Assembly: GCA_013036095.1 (NCBI GenBank)
Contig: JAAXCW010000008.1
Coordinates: forward strand, 86,581-150,580
DNA length: 64,000 nt
Reading direction: 5' to 3'
Origin: Vulcanimicrobiota bacterium
Lineage (GTDB): Bacteria; Vulcanimicrobiota; Vulcanimicrobiia; Vulcanimicrobiales; Vulcanimicrobiaceae
The notes below the pieces were generated by a model, which saw only the letters and a program-made list of their open reading frames with translations, had not been told where the DNA came from and searched no databases. Within the stretch, counting starts at the first letter, position 1, and each line of letters begins with the position of its first letter. A program made the position numbers and the translations under genes. This document shows positions 43,939-52,949 of this stretch, one piece after another.

Positions 43939-45020
43939 TCGGACCGTCCCTCGCCCGCGAGTAATTTCATGCGCTCGTCCTTGAGCAGTTCGTCGACGAT
44001 GTGCGCAAGTGCGCCATCCATGACGCCGCGCAGGTTGCCGAAATTCTGGTTGATGCGATGGTCGGTGATGCGATCTTGCGGGTAGTTGTAGGTGCGGATT
44101 TTTTCCGACCGGTCGCCGGTGCCGACTTGACTGCGGCGCATGGAGCCGGCGGCTTCTTCGGCTTCGCGGCGTTTGCCCTCGTAAATTTTCGAACGCAGCA
44201 TCGTCATGGCTTTTTCGCGGTTTTGAATCTGCGACCGTTCTTGTTGTGACGCCACGACAATACCGGTCGGAAGGTGCGTGATGCGGATGGCCGACTCGGT
44301 CTTATTGACGTACTGGCCCCCCGCTCCGCTGGACTTGTAGGTATCGATTTGCAGATCCGACGGGCGTATCTCGACGCTGAAGTCGTCCTCAACCTGCGGA
44401 AGCACGGCCACCGTCGCCGTGCTCGTGTGCACGCGGCCCTGCGCTTCGGTCACCGGAACGCGCTGCACGCGGTGCACGCCGGACTCGTGCTTGAAATGAC
44501 GGTACGGCGAGTTTCCCTTTACGCCGAAAACGATCTCTTTATAACCGCCGGCTTCGCTTTCACTCTGCGACGCCGCTTCGATCCGCATCCCTTGCGCTTC
44601 GGCGTAGCGCATATACATGCGCGCGAGGTCGCCCGCGAAAATCGCGGCCTCGTCGCCGCCCGCGCCCGCGCGGACTTCGATGAAGACGTCTTTGTCGTCA
44701 TCGGGATCTTTGGGAATCATCAGCGCTTGTAAGCGACCTTCGATCTCCTGACGCTTTTCGCGCAGACCTTTCACCTCGTCTTCGGCGAGTTGCGCGAGCT
44801 CCGGATCGCTGCGGTCGGCGAGCAATTTCTCGTTGTCGGCGATGTCGCGCAGAATCTTCCGGTAGGCGCGATATGCCTCAACGGTTTCCTCGAGTGCGGA
44901 ACGCTCTTTGACCAGTGCGGTGAAACGCGTCTGATCGAACGTTTCAGACGGATGCGCGAGCTCGCCTTCGATCTCGTCGAAGCGTTTAGCGATGACGTCG
45001 AGGCGGTCTGTGAGGTTCAG
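43935..45020 (-). CDS. prfA: peptide chain release factor 1 (CTG start proposed)
   Basis: 361 aa if begun at CTG 45020, immediately after the rpmE TAA. Recognises UAA/UAG: RVPVTEAQGRVHTSTATVAV holds the PxT tripeptide, SSGAGGQYVNKTESAIRITH the catalytic GGQ. Codon-by-codon reading from the in-frame TAA at 45021 to TTG 44823-44825 shows no ATG, GTG or TTG, yet this stretch (RLDVIAKRFDEIEGELAHPS; FTALVKERSALEETVEAYRA) is a normal RF1 domain 1. CTG gives the normal family length; ATC or ATT codons downstream are alternatives. No strong Shine-Dalgarno is visible, which suggests coupling to rpmE. Confidence 0.95.
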   Translation of the reverse strand: MNLTDRLDVIAKRFDEIEGELAHPSETFDQTRFTALVKERSALEETVEAYRAYRKILRDIADNEKLLADRSDPELAQLAEDEVKGLREKRQEIEGRLQALMIPKDPDDDKDVFIEVRAGAGGDEAAIFAGDLARMYMRYAEAQGMRIEAASQSESEAGGYKEIVFGVKGNSPYRHFKHESGVHRVQRVPVTEAQGRVHTSTATVAVLPQVEDDFSVEIRPSDLQIDTYKSSGAGGQYVNKTESAIRITHLPTGIVVASQQERSQIQNREKAMTMLRSKIYEGKRREAEEAAGSMRRSQVGTGDRSEKIRTYNYPQDRITDHRINQNFGNLRGVMDGALAHIVDELLKDERMKLLAGEGRSE

Positions 45021-45293
45021 TTAAACTTCGGCTGCGGCTTTTTCAGACTCGCGCTTGGCTTTGCGCGCAGCGGCCTCTTCTTGTTTCCGCTTGGCGATCT
45101 GTTCGCGCTGGCGGAATTTATCGACGCGGCCGGCCGTGTCGATGAACTTTTGCTGGCCCGTGAAGAGCGGGTGGCATGCCGAGCAGATCTCGACCGCGAT
45201 CTCCGGGATCGTCGATCCGGTCGTGAACGTGCTGCCGCAGGCGCAGTGCACCCGGGCCTCGGGGTACCATTTGGGGTGGATCTTCTCTTTCAC
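45021..45293 (-). CDS. rpmE: 50S ribosomal protein L31
   Basis: 90 aa. [40 protein letters not shown] and [19 protein letters not shown] are the L31 signature with the zinc-binding CxC...CxxC form (zinc-replete type). A charged, Lys/Glu/Ala-rich tail of ~25 residues extends beyond the usual end. Its TAA is directly followed by the proposed prfA CTG. Confidence 0.97.
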   Translation of the reverse strand: MKEKIHPKWYPEARVHCACGSTFTTGSTIPEIAVEICSACHPLFTGQQKFIDTAGRVDKFRQREQIAKRKQEEAAARKAKRESEKAAAEV

Positions 45294-45326
45294 AGCCCAA
45301 ACATTATATCAGCCGCGGCAAGGGCC

Positions 45327-47159
45327 TCAGGGGAGGTCCGTCCGCCGGAGGGCATAGCAGGCCGCCTCGCCCGGAGCCGGGAGGGAGCACAGGCGCTCGA
45401 CGGGCGCTGCCTCGAGCGTCTCCAGCTGGGCCCCCGCGGCCAACGCCGTGGTCGCCCCGATCGCCGAGCCAAGCGCCCCCGTCCCACTGGGAGTTCCCAG
45501 ACCGGTCGGTCCGTCGTACCCGGTGCCGGCGGTGCAGAAATACGCCGTCGTGCACGTTCCGTTGTTGCCGGCGGTCACATCGTTCAGCGCGCTCGTGTGC
45601 GCGTAAGGATATGAGCCGTAGACGAGATTAGCCGTGTTTCCGGCCAGGGCGTACGCCGCGCCGACGAGCGGCGCCGAGGCGCTGGTTCCGCCGAAGACTT
45701 GCCATCCCGGCCCACTGTAGGTGTTATAAACCGCGACGCCCGTGGCCGGATCGGCGACCGCGGAGACGTCGGCGACCATCCTGAACGTGCAGCCGCCATC
45801 GGTTTGCCACGCGGGCTTCAGCTCGAACGCACTGCATCCACTGCCGGAGCCTTCGCCAGCTTTGGTGTTCCAAACCGATTCCGACCATCCACGCGCGTTC
45901 GCGGCAACGGAGAGCCGCGTGCCGCCGACCGCCGTGACGAAGGGCGATGAGGCGGGATACTGCGTGCCGGCGGCAAAATCGCCGTCTCCCGAACTCACCG
46001 TGATCGCAATGCCGGGATGATTGTAAAATGCATCAACACCGGTCTCGCCCAAGAATTCCGTGTTGCCGTAACTGTTGCTGATCGCGTTTGCGCCCATGAG
46101 CGCCGCCTGATTTTCGGCCAAACCCAGATTGTTGAAGCTTGCCGTGGCAGCCTCAACGAGCACGATGTTGCAGTTAGGACAAACTGCCGAAGCCATATCG
46201 AGATCGAGCGATATCTCTCCGGCCCAGCCCGCGTCGGGCGCAGGATAGATCGCGCCGCCGGTTTGGTTGACTTTACGGAAACAACCGTTCGCGGTCGTGC
46301 AGGCCGGCAAACTGAACGTCGTGCGGTACACCGCAAGATCGGCCTCCGCATTCGGATCGTCAAACGCGTCAACGATCGCAACCGTCTGGCCCGCGCCGCG
46401 CGTGCGCGCCGGCAGATTGTACGCGTACTGCAAATCGCACGGGTACAGACCGCGGCTGGGCGTGGTCAAGCGCGCGCACGGGTTCGCGATGGTCAGCGCC
46501 GGGGTGTTGCCGGAGCTTGCGTCGCTTGCCGTAATCGTCGTTCCTGAAAACGAGTTGTCGCCGTTGTAGGTTAACGTCACCGCGGCTGCGGATGACGACA
46601 CCGACGAGACGTTGAGCACCGTGGCTCCGCTCGTGTCGGAGTTCACCAGCGTGACCGGCTGATCGTAGGTTCCGGTAATGGTGTTGCCGCCGGAGTCTTT
46701 CGCAGCGATAACCAGCGGCACCGTCGATGGCAGGCCGCGAACGATCGCCGGACCCGCGCTGCCGATCGTCAGCGACTTCACAATCCCCGCGAACGTGATC
46801 GAAACCGTGTTGGCAACTCCCTGCGCGATTGTCGCGGTCGTCGAGCCTTGTGAGAGGATGTTTCCGGTTGCGCCCGCGGCGTCATAAAGCTGTGCGGCGA
46901 AGGTATCGCTTCCAATCGGAGCTTGCAGCGTGGCCGAACAGCTGGCTGTGCAACTCACGACGGCCGGTGTGCCGCCATTGACCGTGATCGACGCCGATTT
47001 CGTCGAGACCGAGATGTACTTCGGCGTAATTCCCGCCGGAATGACGATCGTGAACTGCACGGTTGCCATCCGCGCTGCAGACGGCAGCGCCTGTCCGCCT
47101 CGGCCGCCGCAGCCGGCGAGGATGCACGCCGCCACGATCGCGCATGTGCGCATCTTCAT
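45327..47159 (-). CDS. S53-family (sedolisin-like) peptidase lipoprotein with N-terminal Ig-like domains
   Basis: 610 aa. Lipoprotein signal with lipobox ACILAGCGGR. Residues ~35-225 are beta-sandwich-like domains rather than the usual S53 propeptide. The peptidase domain has AGEISLDLDMASAVCPNC (catalytic E315 and D319), the oxyanion Asp in SSGDGDF (D392) and the serine in GGTSASAPL (S493). S53 enzymes are usually active at acid pH. The start follows the stop of the upstream lipoprotein without a gap, so the two are co-transcribed. Confidence 0.88.
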   Translation of the reverse strand: MKMRTCAIVAACILAGCGGRGGQALPSAARMATVQFTIVIPAGITPKYISVSTKSASITVNGGTPAVVSCTASCSATLQAPIGSDTFAAQLYDAAGATGNILSQGSTTATIAQGVANTVSITFAGIVKSLTIGSAGPAIVRGLPSTVPLVIAAKDSGGNTITGTYDQPVTLVNSDTSGATVLNVSSVSSSAAAVTLTYNGDNSFSGTTITASDASSGNTPALTIANPCARLTTPSRGLYPCDLQYAYNLPARTRGAGQTVAIVDAFDDPNAEADLAVYRTTFSLPACTTANGCFRKVNQTGGAIYPAPDAGWAGEISLDLDMASAVCPNCNIVLVEAATASFNNLGLAENQAALMGANAISNSYGNTEFLGETGVDAFYNHPGIAITVSSGDGDFAAGTQYPASSPFVTAVGGTRLSVAANARGWSESVWNTKAGEGSGSGCSAFELKPAWQTDGGCTFRMVADVSAVADPATGVAVYNTYSGPGWQVFGGTSASAPLVGAAYALAGNTANLVYGSYPYAHTSALNDVTAGNNGTCTTAYFCTAGTGYDGPTGLGTPSGTGALGSAIGATTALAAGAQLETLEAAPVERLCSLPAPGEAACYALRRTDLP

Positions 47160-47561
47160 TTACGTTCCACCGACCGCCGTGGTTGTGACCGTGATCGGGA
47201 TCGCTTTGCTCTGCCCGAACGAGTCGGAGACGAGAAAACTGCACGAACCCGCCCCGGCCGGCGTTACAACGAACACCGTCGTCGAGCCCGGCTGGAGCGC
47301 GATGGTCGCAATACCCGGGCACGTTGCGCTCGAAGCCGAAAACGCGCCGCTGTAATTTCCCTCCGACGCGCTCACCGTCTGAGAAATGCCGGCGCCCAAA
47401 CCCAGAAATGAGAGGCTCGCCGGCGAGACCACGATCGGCAGCGCCGCGGGAATAGCGGCCGCGGATCCGCTCGAGACCGAGGCGCCGCTACCACCTCCGC
47501 CGCAGGCGCTTAGTCCCCCGAGCAAAGCGGCCGCGGCGAGGATGAGATAACGAAAATTCAC
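47160..47561 (-). CDS. small lipoprotein, hypothetical
   Basis: 133 aa from GTG 47561, which has AGGAG 6 bp upstream. Signal YLILAAAALLGGLSACGGGG with a lipobox cysteine and Gly linker. The mature domain (LPIVVSPASLSFLGLGAGIS; TTVFVVTPAGAGSCSFLVSD) is a single beta-sandwich of the type seen as bacterial Ig-like repeats in Acidobacteria- and Eremiobacterota-like genomes. Precedes the S53 peptidase with no gap. Confidence 0.75.
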   Translation of the reverse strand: MNFRYLILAAAALLGGLSACGGGGSGASVSSGSAAAIPAALPIVVSPASLSFLGLGAGISQTVSASEGNYSGAFSASSATCPGIATIALQPGSTTVFVVTPAGAGSCSFLVSDSFGQSKAIPITVTTTAVGGT

Positions 47562-47650
47562 GACGTCTCCTAAAGCAGTCAAGTCGCTATTGGGCAAAGG
47601 AGCGAGCCCTCCCCCGGGAACGGAACGCTCGCTGCAGTAGTTAAGGAGCC

Positions 47651-48151
47651 ATGAACCGTTCGTTTATTCTCGGCAGCGCTTTCGCGCTGGCCCTGGCGGC
47701 TCAAGCCGCCGCAGGCGCACAGACCTACCCCTCGCCGCCGCCTTCCATCAAAATTCCGGCCAAGGCCACGCCCGCGCCGCCCAAAGATACCGCCATCACG
47801 CGGGTGGGCATCTCAGGGGTTTGGGAAATCCAGATTCAACGCGCATCGGGCGTGACGTACACGCACTTCAAGATCGATCAAAAAGACAACGTGCTGACCG
47901 GCCAATATTTGGACCAGGACGGGAAGAAATATCCGCTCTTCGGTTCGGTCGATGGAAAAAACGTGCGCGTCGTCGTCTCGCTTCCCAATGGTGCAACGCT
48001 GACGTTTAACGGAACGCACGAAGCCTTCACGGACATGATTGGCATGCTGGCCTTGAGCAACGAAAGCGTGCCGTTCACCGCCGCTTACCGGCCCAAGTAC
48101 AACTGGATGGACAATCTCTCGCCGAGCACCGGCGGAATGGGCCAGCCCTAG
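47651..48151 (+). CDS. secreted hypothetical protein
   Basis: 166 aa, ATG 47651 with AAGGAG 2 bp upstream. Signal peptide MNRSFILGSAFALALAAQAA. After a proline/alanine linker comes one domain (GVWEIQIQRASGVTYTHFKI; LTGQYLDQDGKKYPLFGSVD; GATLTFNGTHEAFTD) with a calycin-like strand pattern. No family named. Convergent with leuD (4-bp overlap). Confidence 0.7.
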   Translation: MNRSFILGSAFALALAAQAAAGAQTYPSPPPSIKIPAKATPAPPKDTAITRVGISGVWEIQIQRASGVTYTHFKIDQKDNVLTGQYLDQDGKKYPLFGSVDGKNVRVVVSLPNGATLTFNGTHEAFTDMIGMLALSNESVPFTAAYRPKYNWMDNLSPSTGGMGQP

Positions 48152-48654
48152 GCTTTCTCGGCTAGGCGCCTCTCGACGTACGGCTGCAGACCGCCGGCGT
48201 CGATCAGCGACTGCATGAACGGCGGAAAGGCCGCGGCCGTGTAGGTCTGGTTTTTGGTCAGATTGCGGATAACGCCGCCGGCCGGTTCGATTTCGAGTTC
48301 ATCGCCGGTTTCGATGGCGTCCACAGCTTCAGGCGATTCAAAGATCGGCAGTCCGATGTTGAGCGCGTTGCGGTAAAATATCCGCGCGAAACTTTTGGCG
48401 ATGACCGCGGAGGTTCCCGACCCCTTGATCGCGATCGGTGCGACTTCGCGGCTCGAGCCGCAGCCGAAGTTCGAATCGGCGACGATCAGATCGCCCGGTT
48501 TCATTTTCGATGTGTACTCCGGATCCAAACCTTCCATCGCGTGTTTGCCGAGCTCGGCGATGTCGATGATGTTGCAATATTTTCCCGGTATGATCACGTC
48601 GGTGTCGACGTTTTTTCCGTACTTGTGCGCGCGGCCGCGAAGTGTGGCTTGCAT
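48148..48654 (-). CDS. leuD: 3-isopropylmalate dehydratase small subunit
   Basis: 168 aa. GRAHKYGKNVDTDVIIPGKY, ADSNFGCGSSREVAPIAIKG and SFARIFYRNALNIGLPI match LeuD of the LeuCD isomerase in leucine synthesis. The short form (~165 aa) is the archaeal/HACN-like type, so homoaconitase activity is possible. ATG 48654 overlaps the leuC stop (TGATG). Confidence 0.94.
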   Translation of the reverse strand: MQATLRGRAHKYGKNVDTDVIIPGKYCNIIDIAELGKHAMEGLDPEYTSKMKPGDLIVADSNFGCGSSREVAPIAIKGSGTSAVIAKSFARIFYRNALNIGLPIFESPEAVDAIETGDELEIEPAGGVIRNLTKNQTYTAAAFPPFMQSLIDAGGLQPYVERRLAEKA

Positions 48655-49937
48655 CAGACGGCCACCGCCGCGGTTACGCGCGGATCCGTGATGCGTCCGG
48701 TCAGCGCCGACGCCGCGCATGTTGCCGGCGAGGCCAAGTAGACTTCCGCTTTCGGCGAGCCCATGCGCCCTACATAATTGCGGTTGGTCGTCGAGATGCA
48801 GCGCTCACCGTCGCCCAGCGTTCCCATGTGGCCGCCGAAACACGCGCCGCAGCCCGGCGTGTTCACCACGCAGCCGGCCCCGGCCAGTTTTCCGAGAATG
48901 CCTTCCTCGGCGGCTTGCATCCAGACTTTCTGCGAGCCCGGATTGACGATCACGCGCAGGCGCGGATCGATCTTTTTTCCGTCCAAGATCTTCGCGACGA
49001 CGCGCAAATCCTCGATGTATCCGTTGGTGCACGAGCCGATGAAGACTTGGTCCACCAAGATTTCGTCGCGCGTTACGTCGGAGATGGAATGCACGTTGTC
49101 GGGCGTGTGCGGACAGGCCACCTGCGGCTCCAGGGATCCGATGTCGATCTGAATTTCGCGTTCGTACCGCGCGTCGGGGTCGGCTTTCTCAACGAGGAAC
49201 TCGCGATCGGTGCGCTCTTGAACGTACGCGAGCGTTTTTGCGTCCGCGTGGAAGATGCCGTTCTTGGCGCCGGCCTCAATAGCCATGTTCGCCATCGTGA
49301 TGCGTCCCGTGATCGAAAGTTCGTCCACGGTCGATCCGTGGTATTCGATTGCGCGGTAGGTCGCGCCGTCGATTCCGAGCGTCCCGACGGTTTTCAGCAT
49401 GATGTCTTTGGCGAAGACCATTTCACCCGGCTTGCCGTTGTAGACCAGTTTGATGCTCCAGGGAACTTTCAGCCAGACCTCACCGAGTACAAACGCGGCC
49501 GCGATGTCGGTCGATCCCATGCCCGTCGCGAATGCGCCGAACGCGCCGTACGTGCACGTGTGTGAATCGCCGCCGACGATCAGCTCGCCGGGCGCGACGA
49601 GGCCTTCCTCAGGTAAAACCACGTGCTCGATCCCGCCGCGGCCGACGTCGAAAAAGTGCGTGATCTTCTGCTCGACCGCGAAGTCTTTCATGAGCTTGGC
49701 GATTTTGGCCGACTGTGCGTCCTTAGCGGGAACGAAATGATCTTCGACCAGCGCGATTTTGTCGCGGTCGAAGACGCGATCCGCGCCCTTCATCTGCCGC
49801 ATGACGCCAATCGCCACGGCGGCCGACAGCTCGTTGGCGAGCACCAAATCCACTTTTGCGTTGATGATCTGTCCGGGTTCGACCGCATCGAGCCCGGCGT
49901 GGCGGGCGAGGATCTTTTCCGTCAAAGTCATTGGCAT
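48654..49937 (-). CDS. leuC: 3-isopropylmalate dehydratase large subunit
   Basis: 427 aa aconitase-family enzyme. TLTEKILARHAGLDAVEPGQ, VGGDSHTCTYGAFGAFATGM, FIGSCTNGYIEDLRVVAKIL and CVVNTPGCGACFGGHMGTLG provide the 4Fe-4S cysteines. Partner of leuD; together they interconvert 2- and 3-isopropylmalate. It is the ~420-aa HACN-type. Start ATG 49937 (or ATG 49931). Divergent from metY with 62 bp between. No leuA or leuB nearby. Confidence 0.95.
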   Translation of the reverse strand: MPMTLTEKILARHAGLDAVEPGQIINAKVDLVLANELSAAVAIGVMRQMKGADRVFDRDKIALVEDHFVPAKDAQSAKIAKLMKDFAVEQKITHFFDVGRGGIEHVVLPEEGLVAPGELIVGGDSHTCTYGAFGAFATGMGSTDIAAAFVLGEVWLKVPWSIKLVYNGKPGEMVFAKDIMLKTVGTLGIDGATYRAIEYHGSTVDELSITGRITMANMAIEAGAKNGIFHADAKTLAYVQERTDREFLVEKADPDARYEREIQIDIGSLEPQVACPHTPDNVHSISDVTRDEILVDQVFIGSCTNGYIEDLRVVAKILDGKKIDPRLRVIVNPGSQKVWMQAAEEGILGKLAGAGCVVNTPGCGACFGGHMGTLGDGERCISTTNRNYVGRMGSPKAEVYLASPATCAASALTGRITDPRVTAAVAV

Positions 49938-49999
49938 GAAAGTACGGTCTCCTACTCTGGCTGGGGTAGTATGAGGTTCGGGTCGAAGCACGAGTGACC

Positions 50000-51325
50000 A
50001 TGCAAGATCGCCGCTTCGGGTTTGCAACGCGCGCCATTCACGCCGGCACACCGCCGGACCCCGTGACGGGGTCCCGGGTCATGCCTCTGTACCAAACCGC
50101 GGCGTTCGTCTTCGGTTCCACGGAGCAGGCGGCCGAACTCTTTGCGCTGCGCAGTTACGGTCACATCTACAGCCGGATCAGCAACCCGACCGTCGCGGCA
50201 TTCGAGGAGCGCATGGCGAGCTTGGAGGGCGGACTCGGCGCCGTCGCGTTCTCGAGCGGACTGGCCGCACAGCTGGGCGTCGTGTTGGCGCTCGCTCAGA
50301 ACGGCGACCATCTGGTCTGTTCGCAAAATATTTACGGCGGCACCATCACGCAGTTTACGGTGTTGCTGGCGCGCTTGGGAATCGAGACAACCTTCGTTCC
50401 TGCGGACGATCACGCCGCCATTGCGGCTGCGATAAAGCCGCAGACCAAACTGCTCTTTGCCGAGACGATCGGTAATCCGGGTGGTACGGTCGCCGATCTG
50501 GATGCGTTGAGCGCCATCGCACATGCCGCCGGGATTCCGCTGGTCGTCGACAACACGTTTGCGTCGCCATACCTTTGCCGGCCAATCGAACATGGCGCTG
50601 ACATCGTGACGCACTCGGCAACGAAGTTCATCTCGGGTCACGGCGCCGTCATTGGGGGCGTCGTCGTCGAGTCGGGCACGTTTGCCTGGGAGAGCGGCCG
50701 CTTCCCGCTTCTTTCGCAAGCTAGCCCAGGATATCATGACAAAGTTTTCACTGAAACGTTCGGCGAGTACGCATTTCTCATGCGCTTGCGCGCGGAAGTG
50801 CTGCGCGACGTCGGCGCGCAAATGGCGCCGATGGATGCGTGGCTGCTGCTGCTCGGATTGGAAACGCTTCCCATTCGTATGGAAGCACACGTCCGCAACG
50901 CACGCGCGATCGCGGAGTTTCTTTCGCAGCGCCCCGAGGTAGACTGGGTGAGCTATCCCGGCTTTGCATCGCACCCGCAGCATGCGCTCGCCCAAAAGTA
51001 CCTGCCGCGCGGCGCGGGATCGATCTTCACCTTCGGCATTCGCGGCGGACGCGACGCCGGGCGCGCGTTCATCGACGCGCTGGAGCTCTGGAGCCATCTC
51101 GCCAACGTCGGCGATATGAAGAGTCTCGTCATCCACCCGGCTTCGACGACGCACTCGCAATTGGGCGACGAAGAGATGCGCAAGTCGGGCGTTGCGCCGG
51201 AAAGCATCCGCCTTTCCGTCGGTTTGGAAGACGCTGACGACCTGATGTGGGATTTGGATAACGCCCTTCGACAAGCTCAGGGCAGGCTCGCGTCCGAAGC
51301 CAGCAATAGTAAAACTCCGGCATGA
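50000..51325 (+). CDS. O-acetylhomoserine sulfhydrylase-like PLP enzyme (MetY type)
   Basis: 441 aa from ATG 50000 (GTG 49994 also possible). FGFATRAIHAGTPPDPVTGS, VFGSTEQAAELFALRSYGHI, YSRISNPTVAAFEERMASLE and the Schiff-base lysine in THSATKFISGHGAVIGGV are MetY features, as is the long FxxWESGRF loop. Makes homocysteine from O-acetylhomoserine and sulfide. The last ~17 residues (RQAQGRLASEASNS) are encoded by a dispersed repeat, copy 2, and are not part of the family fold. First gene of a six-gene overlapping operon. Confidence 0.92.
   Translation: MQDRRFGFATRAIHAGTPPDPVTGSRVMPLYQTAAFVFGSTEQAAELFALRSYGHIYSRISNPTVAAFEERMASLEGGLGAVAFSSGLAAQLGVVLALAQNGDHLVCSQNIYGGTITQFTVLLARLGIETTFVPADDHAAIAAAIKPQTKLLFAETIGNPGGTVADLDALSAIAHAAGIPLVVDNTFASPYLCRPIEHGADIVTHSATKFISGHGAVIGGVVVESGTFAWESGRFPLLSQASPGYHDKVFTETFGEYAFLMRLRAEVLRDVGAQMAPMDAWLLLLGLETLPIRMEAHVRNARAIAEFLSQRPEVDWVSYPGFASHPQHALAQKYLPRGAGSIFTFGIRGGRDAGRAFIDALELWSHLANVGDMKSLVIHPASTTHSQLGDEEMRKSGVAPESIRLSVGLEDADDLMWDLDNALRQAQGRLASEASNSKTPA
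51264..51282. repeat. dispersed CTTCGACAAG repeat, copy 2 (inside MetY C-terminus)
   Basis: CCCTTCGACAAGCTCAGGG encodes the RQAQG stretch near the MetY stop. It is related to copies at 36733 and 51789. Confidence 0.8.
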
Positions 51326-51810
51326 TCTTGGAAACACCGGCGCAGCGCCGCGCGCTCTTGGATCGCAGCAAGACGGTCGCCATGGTCGGCGCTTCGGCCA
51401 ATCCGTTGCGGCCGAGCTATACCGTTTTCAGTTATTTGCGAACGCAGGGCCGCTTCGAAGTGACGCCGATCAATCCCACGATCGCATCGATCGACGGCGT
51501 TCCCGCGTACCCATCTCTAGCCGCGTACGCGGCCGAGCGGGGAGCTCCTGACATCGTCGACGTTTTTCGCCGCCCGAGTGAAGTGCTCGAACTCGCGCGC
51601 GAAGCGATTGCTTCGGGCGCGAAATCGATCTGGTTCCAATACGGCGTCATCAATCAGGAGGCGATCGATCTGGCTGACGCGGCCGGGCTCGACGTTGTCG
51701 TGGACCGCTGCATCAAGGTTGAATCGGCGCGCTTCAACGGCGGCCTTGCAACCAACGGATTGAACAGCGGACTGATTTCGAGCCGCCGTCCTTCGACAAG
51801 AACAGGATGA
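51322..51810 (+). CDS. CoA-binding (Rossmann) protein
   Basis: 162 aa. RSKTVAMVGASANPLRPSYT, FSYLRTQGRFEVTPINP, ASIDGVPAYPSLAAYAAERG, DIVDVFRRPSEV, KSIWFQYGVINQEA and VVVDRCIKVE match the CoA-binding family (YccU-like). Often found beside MetY genes; function unknown. The start overlaps the metY stop by 4 bp. The C-terminal RRPSTRTG is encoded by repeat copy 3. Confidence 0.9.
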   Translation: MILETPAQRRALLDRSKTVAMVGASANPLRPSYTVFSYLRTQGRFEVTPINPTIASIDGVPAYPSLAAYAAERGAPDIVDVFRRPSEVLELAREAIASGAKSIWFQYGVINQEAIDLADAAGLDVVVDRCIKVESARFNGGLATNGLNSGLISSRRPSTRTG

Positions 51811-51811
51811 C
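51789..51811. repeat. dispersed CTTCGACAAG repeat, copy 3 (at a gene junction)
   Basis: TCCTTCGACAAGAACAGGAT followed by GACA spans the end of the CoA-binding gene and contains both its TGA stop and the ATG (51807) of the LuxE-like gene. Confidence 0.8.
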
Positions 51812-52949
51812 AACCAGTGCGTACCGCGACGAAGCGGATGCGCTCGACGCGGAGATTCTCGAAGTTATCGAACGCTGGTCCACGCCGCCCGGTTACCGCG
51901 GGCACTGGGAGTACTCCGACCCTGATTTTAGGTTTGATTTTGACGATCTCGCGTTACGGATATTCGAGCACCAGTTGCGTTTTAACGAGCCCTACGCACG
52001 CTATTGCAAGAGCCTGGGCATAACGAGCTCGCCGCAACTTTCCCGGTGGGATATTCCACCGGTTCCGGCCGGAGCTTTTAAAGCAGCGCCGCTGACCACG
52101 TTCGACCACGCTTCGGCTGCGCTCACATTCGAAACCAGCGGAACCACGACCGGGGCGGGCGGCATCCATTATATGGAAAGCGCGCGTCTCTACGACGCTT
52201 CGCTCCTGGCCGGCTTCGGCTATGGGGTGCTGCGGGACGCCGTCGAGCCGCTGCGTTACCATATGCTGCTTCCAAACCTAGAGGAGAAGCCGCGATCGTC
52301 GCTTTCCTATATGATGGACCGCGCGGCCAAAACTTTTGGCGACGGATATCACTCGTGGTACGTCGCCGGGAATGAGCTCGAGGCCGGCCGTTTTGTCGAA
52401 GATTTGCGGAAAGCCGGGCATTGGGCGATTCCGGTCTGCATCGCCGGAACTGCGTTTGCTTTCGTCAACCTTCTGGACGAGCTTGCGCTGAGCGCAGCAA
52501 CGATTTCTTGTCCTTTGCCATCGGGCTCGCGAATCATGGAAACGGGCGGCTTCAAGGGGCGCGCGCGCGCGATCGAGCGCAGCGAGCTTTACGAGCGACT
52601 CGCGGACGTTTTCAGTTTGCCTCCGCATCACATTATCGGGGAATACGGGATGACGGAGTTGACAACGCAATACTACGACGATTCGTTCGATGAAACGCGG
52701 CGCAAAGGTGCGCCGCCGTGGCTGCGCTCGTATGCCGTTGACGAAAAAGGTGAGCGAGTTGCGCCGGGAGTCGTGGGCGCACTGGTGCACGTCGATCTTG
52801 CCAACCGTTCATCATGTCTAGCCGTTCTCACTGAAGATCTCGGCGCCGTCTTTGAAGACGGAACGCTCGCATTGATCGGACGCGAACGCGGCGCCGAGTT
52901 GCGCGGCTGTTCGCTCGACGCCGAATCATTGCGCGCCGCGGCGTTGTGA
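51807..52949 (+). CDS. LuxE-like acyl-protein synthetase
   Basis: 380 aa, ANL-type fold. PPVPAGAFKAAPLTTF, the phosphate-binding FETSGTTTGAGGIHYM, LLPNLEEKPRSSLSYMMD, and MGTG-like METGGFKGRARAI followed by IIGEYGMTELTTQYYDD match LuxE acyl-protein synthetase. In luminous bacteria it activates a fatty acid as acyl-AMP and hands it to LuxC. There are no luxA, luxB or luxD genes here, so a light-producing role is unlikely. Translationally coupled on both sides (ATGA and GTGA overlaps). Confidence 0.88.
   Translation: MTTSAYRDEADALDAEILEVIERWSTPPGYRGHWEYSDPDFRFDFDDLALRIFEHQLRFNEPYARYCKSLGITSSPQLSRWDIPPVPAGAFKAAPLTTFDHASAALTFETSGTTTGAGGIHYMESARLYDASLLAGFGYGVLRDAVEPLRYHMLLPNLEEKPRSSLSYMMDRAAKTFGDGYHSWYVAGNELEAGRFVEDLRKAGHWAIPVCIAGTAFAFVNLLDELALSAATISCPLPSGSRIMETGGFKGRARAIERSELYERLADVFSLPPHHIIGEYGMTELTTQYYDDSFDETRRKGAPPWLRSYAVDEKGERVAPGVVGALVHVDLANRSSCLAVLTEDLGAVFEDGTLALIGRERGAELRGCSLDAESLRAAAL

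Noticed and set aside
49952..51337. 461-codon minus-strand ORF
   Set aside because: Antisense to MetY, which has all family motifs; the shadow has none.
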